From positions 1 through 64,000 of the forward strand of contig CALWID010000011.1 of NCBI GenBank assembly GCA_944380635.1: a stretch of 64,000 bases of DNA, written 5' to 3'. The notes under the pieces are model-generated. The model saw only the letters and a list, made by a program, of their open reading frames with translations. It searched no databases and was not told where the DNA came from. This document shows, one piece after another, positions 60,018 to 64,000 of this stretch (the first letter of the stretch is position 1; each line of letters opens with the position of its first letter). This stretch comes from an uncultured Eubacterium sp. Lineage in GTDB: Bacteria; Bacillota; Clostridia; Oscillospirales; Acutalibacteraceae. A program made the translations under genes and the position numbers.

Positions 60018-60044
60018 TTAGCACTCTAACACCCAGAGTGCTAA
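60018..60044 (-). promoter_or_regulatory. CIRCE operator
   Basis: TTAGCACTC, 9-bp spacer, GAGTGCTAA: a perfect match to the CIRCE consensus bound by HrcA. It lies between the promoter and hrcA. Confidence 0.97.
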
Positions 60045-60056
60045 CTACATTCATAT

Positions 60057-60083
60057 ATTATAACCATTTTACTCGTTTGTCAA
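60057..60083 (-). promoter_or_regulatory. Promoter of the hrcA-grpE-dnaK-dnaJ operon
   Basis: On the minus strand TTGACA (60078-60083) is followed after 15 bp by TATAAT (60057-60062), or after 17 bp by TAATAT. CIRCE lies immediately downstream. Confidence 0.7.
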
Positions 60084-60131
60084 CACTTTTTTTGAAAATA
60101 AATTATGAATAAGATGATATTTTTATTTTAG

Positions 60132-60162
60132 GCACAAAAAAAAGCGGGCTTCTGCCGCCCGC
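60132..60162 (-). terminator. Terminator of the CHAP-domain gene
   Basis: GCGGGC (60144-60149) pairs with GCCCGC (60157-60162); on the minus strand TTTTTTTT follows. Confidence 0.88.
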
Positions 60163-60217
60163 ACATAAAACTCCGTTTACATATATAATGTTTTAAATAA
60201 AACAGATTTAATAAAAA

Positions 60218-60907
60218 TTAATATAGATTAACCGCGTTTTGAAGCATCTTACTGTTTATCATAACAGAATCATCTTTTTTCAAAAGTTCCACCTGTGAAA
60301 AATCAGGGATTTCCTTTTCCGCGGGGGCAACATAATTCATATCCCCCACCTTTTCCGTAAGGCGTGTTTTTATATTCTGAGTATTCTGCTGCTCAAGTTC
60401 TTTAAAATAATCATCACACATATAAATATAACCGTAAAATTTTTGACCGAAACGGTTTGTGCCGCTCTCAAAAACGGTTGTGTCAAAATAATTTCCGCCC
60501 CAATGGGACTGGGACGCCGTTACGGTAGTTCCGTCTATTTTTTCAACAACGGCAACATGGTTGCTCCAGCAGGCAACTGCTCCCAAGCGAGGCTCCTGAC
60601 CGTATTCATAATAGCCTTTTCTTTTATTGATAGACCACCATTCGCCGGCGCTGCCGCGTGTAATAAGCGGCTTTTCGCCTGTAATCTCATAAACCCTGCC
60701 GAAAGCATAAGCAACGCAGTTCGGCATTGGATAACCTGTTTGTGAATATACATTCAACTCGCTGTTATAATAAGCATTTGAGCGGGACGGCGAAGTGAGC
60801 CGCGGTTCAAATTCGTTTACCTGAGCAGACGCCGTTACGGGGAATGCCATTATAAGCATTACGAATGACAGCAGCATAACAGCAAGCGATTTTATTACAA
60901 TTTTCAT
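60218..60907 (-). CDS. Secreted CHAP-domain cell-wall hydrolase
   Basis: 229 residues from the ATG at 60907, downstream of GGAGGTAATA. A Sec signal peptide (SLAVMLLSFVMLIMAFPVTASA, cut after ASA) precedes the domain. CHAP features: the catalytic Cys in GYPMPNCVAYAFGRV, GAVACWSNHVAVVEKI with the catalytic His, and a Trp-rich strand (SQSHWGGNYF). CHAP enzymes cut peptidoglycan peptides as amidases or endopeptidases. There is no extra wall-binding domain; a charged tail of about 60 residues follows. Two WalR-like boxes upstream are consistent with a growth-linked autolysin. Confidence 0.87.
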   Translation of the reverse strand: MKIVIKSLAVMLLSFVMLIMAFPVTASAQVNEFEPRLTSPSRSNAYYNSELNVYSQTGYPMPNCVAYAFGRVYEITGEKPLITRGSAGEWWSINKRKGYYEYGQEPRLGAVACWSNHVAVVEKIDGTTVTASQSHWGGNYFDTTVFESGTNRFGQKFYGYIYMCDDYFKELEQQNTQNIKTRLTEKVGDMNYVAPAEKEIPDFSQVELLKKDDSVMINSKMLQNAVNLY

Positions 60908-60996
60908 TATTACCTCCAAAATTCGGGATAACACCCGCCAAAAGTTTTGCTCTGAAAACGCTGTAAAACTTTTGAAAGACACTTAACGATTAAAAT

Positions 60997-61013
60997 TGTA
61001 ACACATTTGTAAC
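60997..61013 (+). promoter_or_regulatory. WalR-like box 1
   Basis: TGTAAC-N5-TGTAAC, an exact match to the WalR (YycF) direct-repeat pattern TGT(A/T)A(A/T/C)-N5-TGT(A/T)A(A/T/C). It lies in the 352-bp gap 60908-61259 between the CHAP gene and the plus-strand small genes; that gap contains no other gene. Confidence 0.55.
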
Positions 61014-61046
61014 TTTTTAATCTATGTGAAATTTACACAAGCGTTT

Positions 61047-61063
61047 TGTAACCATTTTGTAAT
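61047..61063 (+). promoter_or_regulatory. WalR-like box 2
   Basis: TGTAAC-N5-TGTAAT, in the same orientation as box 1 and 50 bp from it. The surrounding sequence has further TTTTGTAA half-sites on both strands. Confidence 0.55.
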
Positions 61064-61259
61064 AGTTATGCACCTTTTACAAAATTTTATTAAAACTGTT
61101 GACAATTATTTATACATATTTTCTATTTTGTAAAATATCGTATATTCAAATTTACAATTTTTAACAATTTTTGAGTAAAAATTTATAAAAAAGCACTAAT
61201 AATAACGCGCGAAAATAAACAAATAATATTATTGCTAACGCAAATGAAAGGGTGGTAAT

Positions 61260-61427
61260 ATGCCGGATATTTTTAATTTAACAAATGAAATGAGCGCCTA
61301 TTTTAATTCTTTGCCAAAAAGCGTGCAAAGCGCGCTGATATACAGCGGCGCAAAAGCAAACAGCCTTGCGGATTTAAAACAACTTGTAAACGGGTTTACA
61401 GGAAATGAAACAGCCGAAAAAGAATAA
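61260..61427 (+). CDS. Small protein of unknown function (55 residues)
   Basis: ATG at 61260 with AAAGGGTGG seven bases upstream. The product reads MPDIFNLTNEMSAYFNSLPK and continues with VQSALIYSGAKANSLADL, ending NETAEKE. It is mainly helical and acidic at the end, with no signal peptide or metal site. Similar short proteins opening with a MSAYFNSLPKSVQ-type helix are familiar from Clostridia, but I know no function. The next small gene begins inside its end, 23 bp overlapped, so the two are probably translated together. Confidence 0.7.
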   Translation: MPDIFNLTNEMSAYFNSLPKSVQSALIYSGAKANSLADLKQLVNGFTGNETAEKE

Positions 61428-61617
61428 GGCGGTATCATCGCCTAACGGTTCTTTCAAACGGAAATACAGGCTTGACCCGAAAATTACAAATAAATATTGC
61501 GCGAATATGAGCAACCCAACGGTTCAGGCTGACAAAAGAACTGAAATGGGAATACCGATACCAAGCACGGAAAATGTGGAATATTCCAAGGAATACCAAG
61601 AGGAAAACAAACTTTAA
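61405..61617 (+). CDS. Small basic protein, resembling DUF3787-type clostridial proteins
   Basis: 70 residues, ATG inside the end of the preceding small gene, with AGGAA close upstream. Lys/Asn-rich first half; the second half GIPIPSTENVEYSKEYQEEN resembles the conserved tail (VxIPSExxVxxAKEWVDEN) of a small clostridial family often called DUF3787, whose members are associated with sporulating genomes. The family link is suggestive only. It is followed directly by a terminator, so the two small genes make a bicistronic unit divergent from the CHAP hydrolase. Confidence 0.6.
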   Translation: MKQPKKNKAVSSPNGSFKRKYRLDPKITNKYCANMSNPTVQADKRTEMGIPIPSTENVEYSKEYQEENKL

Positions 61618-61631
61618 AAAAGGCGCAAAAA

Positions 61632-61662
61632 AAAGACGGCACTATAAATGCCGTCTTTATTA
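61632..61662. terminator. Terminator shared by the small genes and the ABC-2 permease
   Basis: A perfect 10-bp stem AAAGACGGCA/TGCCGTCTTT; TTATTATT follows on the plus strand and TTTTTTG-type sequence on the minus strand. Confidence 0.85.
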
Positions 61663-61701
61663 TTATAGTATTATAATCATATTAATATATACTGCTTGAA
61701 A

Positions 61702-62541
61702 TTACAGGTGGAAAATAAGGTCATCACTCTTTTTGTTAAAGATTAAGATACCTATCAGCAGTGTGCCGAACGCCCACGCAAGCGCATAAATCAGCAGTTT
61801 CCAACTCATAGGCTGGCAATACAATACGCATTGTCGGAACAGTTCCAGCATGGAATACAGCGGATTTATCTTGATAACTATTTCTATCCACGGGGTATTT
61901 ATCTGCTGAAGAGGATAAATTATAGGTATGCAGTAGAAAAGCAGAGTGCAGAAAACATCCCAAATATATTCAACATCCCTGAAATACACCTGCAAAACGG
62001 AAAGAATAAGCCCCACGCCTATAACAAAAACAAGCAGTATCGCCATAGGTATAAAGAACAACAGCGCGTAAGCGTTTATCGTAAGTTTATCGCCGCCGTT
62101 AATTCCGGAAATTTTAAAGAAAATCCAAACGCAAATATAGCATATAATGGATATTGCAAAAGTTACGAAATTTGAAAGTATGCCGGAAAGCGGATACATA
62201 TATTTAGGAACATAAACCTTTTTAATTATAGGGGCATTGCTTCTGAATGAAGTAAGCGCCTTTTTAGTGGAAGAAGTAAAGAATTCAAAAAGGAGCCTGC
62301 CGGTAAAAAGATAGACCGGATAACAAATAATATATTTTCTGTTTGAGCCGAAAATATTTCCGAATACAACGGAAAGGACTATCATATTAAGAAGCGGCTG
62401 AAGAAAACTCCATAAAATGCCAAGCCATGAATCCCTGTACTTAAGTTTAACATTCTTGCGGGTTAATTCTCCGAGGAGGTTTCGGTATTTGCTGAACATT
62501 TCCAAGAAATGCCGCAGCCCGCTGTTTTTTATTTTATCCAT
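61702..62541 (-). CDS. ABC-2 type polysaccharide/teichoic-acid export permease
   Basis: 279 residues with six membrane helices. The N-terminal amphipathic segment (LGELTRKNVKLKYRDSWLGILWSFLQPLLNM) is the hallmark of TagG/Wzm-type permeases that move undecaprenyl-linked glycans. Helices follow to the end, including VYFRDVEYIWDVFCTLLFYCIPIIYPL. The matching ATPase (TagH/Wzt) is usually the next gene downstream but is absent here: a terminator and convergent small genes follow. It must therefore pair with an ATPase encoded elsewhere. Upstream lies aroK on the same strand. Confidence 0.88.
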   Translation of the reverse strand: MDKIKNSGLRHFLEMFSKYRNLLGELTRKNVKLKYRDSWLGILWSFLQPLLNMIVLSVVFGNIFGSNRKYIICYPVYLFTGRLLFEFFTSSTKKALTSFRSNAPIIKKVYVPKYMYPLSGILSNFVTFAISIICYICVWIFFKISGINGGDKLTINAYALLFFIPMAILLVFVIGVGLILSVLQVYFRDVEYIWDVFCTLLFYCIPIIYPLQQINTPWIEIVIKINPLYSMLELFRQCVLYCQPMSWKLLIYALAWAFGTLLIGILIFNKKSDDLIFHL

Positions 62542-62629
62542 TTTTTACACTCCAAAAAAACTAAAAAAACTGTGCTTAAAACGCAGTCATTATATCACAC
62601 GCTTTTTGATTTGTAAATAATAGTAACAA

Positions 62630-63118
62630 TTATTTAACCAATTCGGCAATCTCAAGGGCAATTTTTTTTACACTTCTGTTTCCGTTTACAACAAAATCAG
62701 CCGCATTAAGATATTTTTCCCTGCGCTCGTCAAACAGTTTTTTTGCGTTTTCCCTGTTTTTAAAAAGCGGCCTTGTTGAGGCGCTGCCCACCCTTTGGCA
62801 GATAACATCAAACGAAGTGTCTATAAAAACCACCTTTGCGCCCTGTTTTACAGCCTTTACATTGCGCTCATAAGTCATTGCGCCGCCTCCGGTTGAAATA
62901 ACGGCGCCGTTAAGATTAGCCGCTTTTTTGCACATTTCATATTCAAGGCCGCGGAAATAATCCTCGCCTTTTTCGGCAAATATTCTGCTAACCGTCATTT
63001 TTTCTTCTTTTTCGGCAAGGTCGTCTGTATCAACAAATTTTCTGCCTGTAAGTTTGGCAAGTTCACGCCCCACGGAAGTTTTCCCGGCGCCCATAAAACC
63101 ACACAAAGCAATATTCAC
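62630..63118 (-). CDS. aroK: Shikimate kinase
   Basis: 162 residues from the GTG at 63118, three bases after the GGTGATT of the intergenic element; a TTG at 63130 is possible. Phosphorylates shikimate in aromatic amino-acid synthesis. P-loop GFMGAGKTSVGRELAKL, the shikimate-binding DTDDLAEKEEKMTVSRIF and FRGLEYEM, GGGAMTYERN, and the lid region RPLFKNRENAKKLFDERREKY. It follows aroE on the same strand, the preceding enzyme of the pathway. Confidence 0.93.
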   Translation of the reverse strand: MNIALCGFMGAGKTSVGRELAKLTGRKFVDTDDLAEKEEKMTVSRIFAEKGEDYFRGLEYEMCKKAANLNGAVISTGGGAMTYERNVKAVKQGAKVVFIDTSFDVICQRVGSASTRPLFKNRENAKKLFDERREKYLNAADFVVNGNRSVKKIALEIAELVK

Positions 63119-63238
63119 AACAATCACCAAACCTTTCGCGTTATAAACCGTATTATATAATACAATAACGCATTTGTAATTACATAAGCCGCCGCAACAG
63201 TTTAAAAATTATGCCTTGGCAGATTTCGGCGGCAAAAT
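63119..63238 (-). repeat. Structured intergenic element, copy C (divergent)
   Basis: On the minus strand its 5' half, TTGCCGCCGAAATCTGCC and then GGCATAATTTTTA, matches copy B (TTGCCGCCAAAATTTGCC, GGCATAATTTT). Its 3' end AAAGGTTTGGTGATT matches the ribosome-binding end of A and B. The middle hairpin is GCGTTAT/ATAACGC. The GGCTGC/GCAGCC pair of A and B is missing. Confidence 0.5.
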
Positions 63239-63245
63239 AATCTTA

Positions 63246-64000
63246 TCAGCGTAATTTACGCGCGGACAACTCTTTTTCTGTTTTTGCTATTACGCTTTCA
63301 ATCTCTTTATTAGTAAATTCAACATCCATCCATATTTCCTGCGCAACAGCCGCCTGCCACACAAGCATTGACAGCCCGTTTGAGCATTTTATTCCGCCGC
63401 CGCGGGCATATTTTAAAAACAGCGTTTCGGCGGGGTTATAAATAACATCATACACCGCGCCGGCACTTAGCACCATATCTTTAGGCAAAGGCGATGAATC
63501 CACATTCGGATACATACCCGCGGAAGTGCCGTTTACAATAAGATCCCACCCGGAAGAAAGAGCCGAATACTCTTTTAAAGTTATATCTTTATTAAGTTTA
63601 TTTTTTATTTCATCTTTTATTTTAACCGCTTTGCCTTCAGATGATTTTCTGTAAGCAACAGTAAGGTTGCAGCCGTGCAGCACCGCCTCAAAGGCTATCA
63701 TTCTGGCAACGCCGCCGTTTCCGCAAAGCAGCACATTGCCCGCAAGTTCTATACCGGCAGAATCAAGCGCGCGCAGAAAACCCGAACAGTCCGTATTAAA
63801 GCCAACTGTTTTTTTGCCTGTTTTAACGGTATTAACCGCGCCGAAAAGGGCTGCTTTTTCATCAAGTTCATCAAGATATTTAATAATATTGATTTTGTGC
63901 GGAATAGTAACATTAAATCCGTTTAATTGCATAAGTTTGCCCGCCGAGGAAGAAAGGCTCTTTTCATCAAGTTCAAAAAGTTCATAAGAGCACTGCTTGG
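63246..64000 (-). CDS. aroE: Shikimate dehydrogenase (N-terminus beyond the window)
   Basis: The frame is open to the right edge (first codons read are CSYELFELDEKSL), so the start lies outside the window; the Met at 63932 is internal. Reduces 3-dehydroshikimate with NADPH. Family signs: GFNVTIPHKINIIKYLDELD with the catalytic Lys, TVGFNTDCSGFLRAL with the catalytic Asp, the cofactor loop LLCGNGGVARMIAFEA, and the C-terminal GLSMLVWQAAVAQEIW. It precedes aroK, with the copy C element in the 127-bp gap. Confidence 0.93.
   Translation of the reverse strand, partial: KQCSYELFELDEKSLSSSAGKLMQLNGFNVTIPHKINIIKYLDELDEKAALFGAVNTVKTGKKTVGFNTDCSGFLRALDSAGIELAGNVLLCGNGGVARMIAFEAVLHGCNLTVAYRKSSEGKAVKIKDEIKNKLNKDITLKEYSALSSGWDLIVNGTSAGMYPNVDSSPLPKDMVLSAGAVYDVIYNPAETLFLKYARGGGIKCSNGLSMLVWQAAVAQEIWMDVEFTNKEIESVIAKTEKELSARKLR

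Overview
This looks like a contig end from a low-to-moderate GC, spore-forming Clostridia genome, most like gut Oscillospiraceae/Ruminococcaceae. The taxonomic label is an inference. The supporting content is an alpha/beta-type small acid-soluble spore protein, a PdaA-like spore-cortex deacetylase, HrcA with a perfect CIRCE operator, many lipoboxes, mreBCD-PBP2, and AGGAGG-type ribosome binding sites throughout. No rRNA, tRNA, CRISPR array or intact prophage was recognised. Bases 3-36 match the Illumina TruSeq read-2 adapter, so the left edge is a sequencing artefact fused to a truncated gene.

Layout. 0-7.6 kb: a truncated secreted protein, two tandem Q/P-rich membrane paralogues, a lipoyl-less E2-like acyltransferase, a membrane XRE regulator, and a minus-strand operon of Na/phosphate cotransporter, OmpR-type response regulator and histidine kinase. 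7.6-13.9 kb: a plus-strand export operon. A consensus promoter, an unannotated 40-residue Tyr-rich leader peptide and an attenuator-like hairpin precede two ABC half-exporters, then a YoaK-family protein and a MATE pump. 13.9-18.2 kb: acetyltransferase, ddl, a membrane-anchored MurF-like ligase, and an alpha/beta hydrolase. 18.5-31.2 kb: accessory region. A LysR-headed redox block on the minus strand faces a second redox/efflux block on the plus strand. Two related pieces of a phage/ICE-type polyvalent effector flank the plus-strand block, and one piece is fused in frame to the 3' end of a second LysR gene.

31.2-47.3 kb: mostly housekeeping genes (SASP, tadA, CPBP protease, galU, RING/DUF2628 protein, prfB, pdaA-like, mreB-mreC-mreD-PBP2, mgsA, hisS-aspS-yfbR, nitroreductase). 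47.3-50.6 kb: hexuronate catabolism (uxaC-kdgK-eda). 50.7-55.2 kb: LOG protein, DUF2207/LemA pair, UDP-glucose dehydrogenase. 55.3-60.1 kb: hrcA-grpE-dnaK-dnaJ. 60.2-64 kb: a CHAP cell-wall hydrolase with two WalR-like boxes upstream, two small overlapping genes, an ABC-2 glycan exporter permease, aroK and a truncated aroE.

The most interesting signals are: (1) the leader peptide and attenuator in front of the paired ABC exporters, resembling the bmrB-bmrCD arrangement of Bacillus subtilis; (2) a dispersed, structured intergenic element of about 120-155 bp, seen in two clear copies and one more divergent copy, that sits inside operons in the same orientation and supplies the Shine-Dalgarno-like sequence of the next gene (histidine kinase, murF-like, aroK); (3) the polyvalent-effector/LysR chimera; (4) a terminator hairpin whose 3' arm is the ribosome binding site of the pdaA-like gene.
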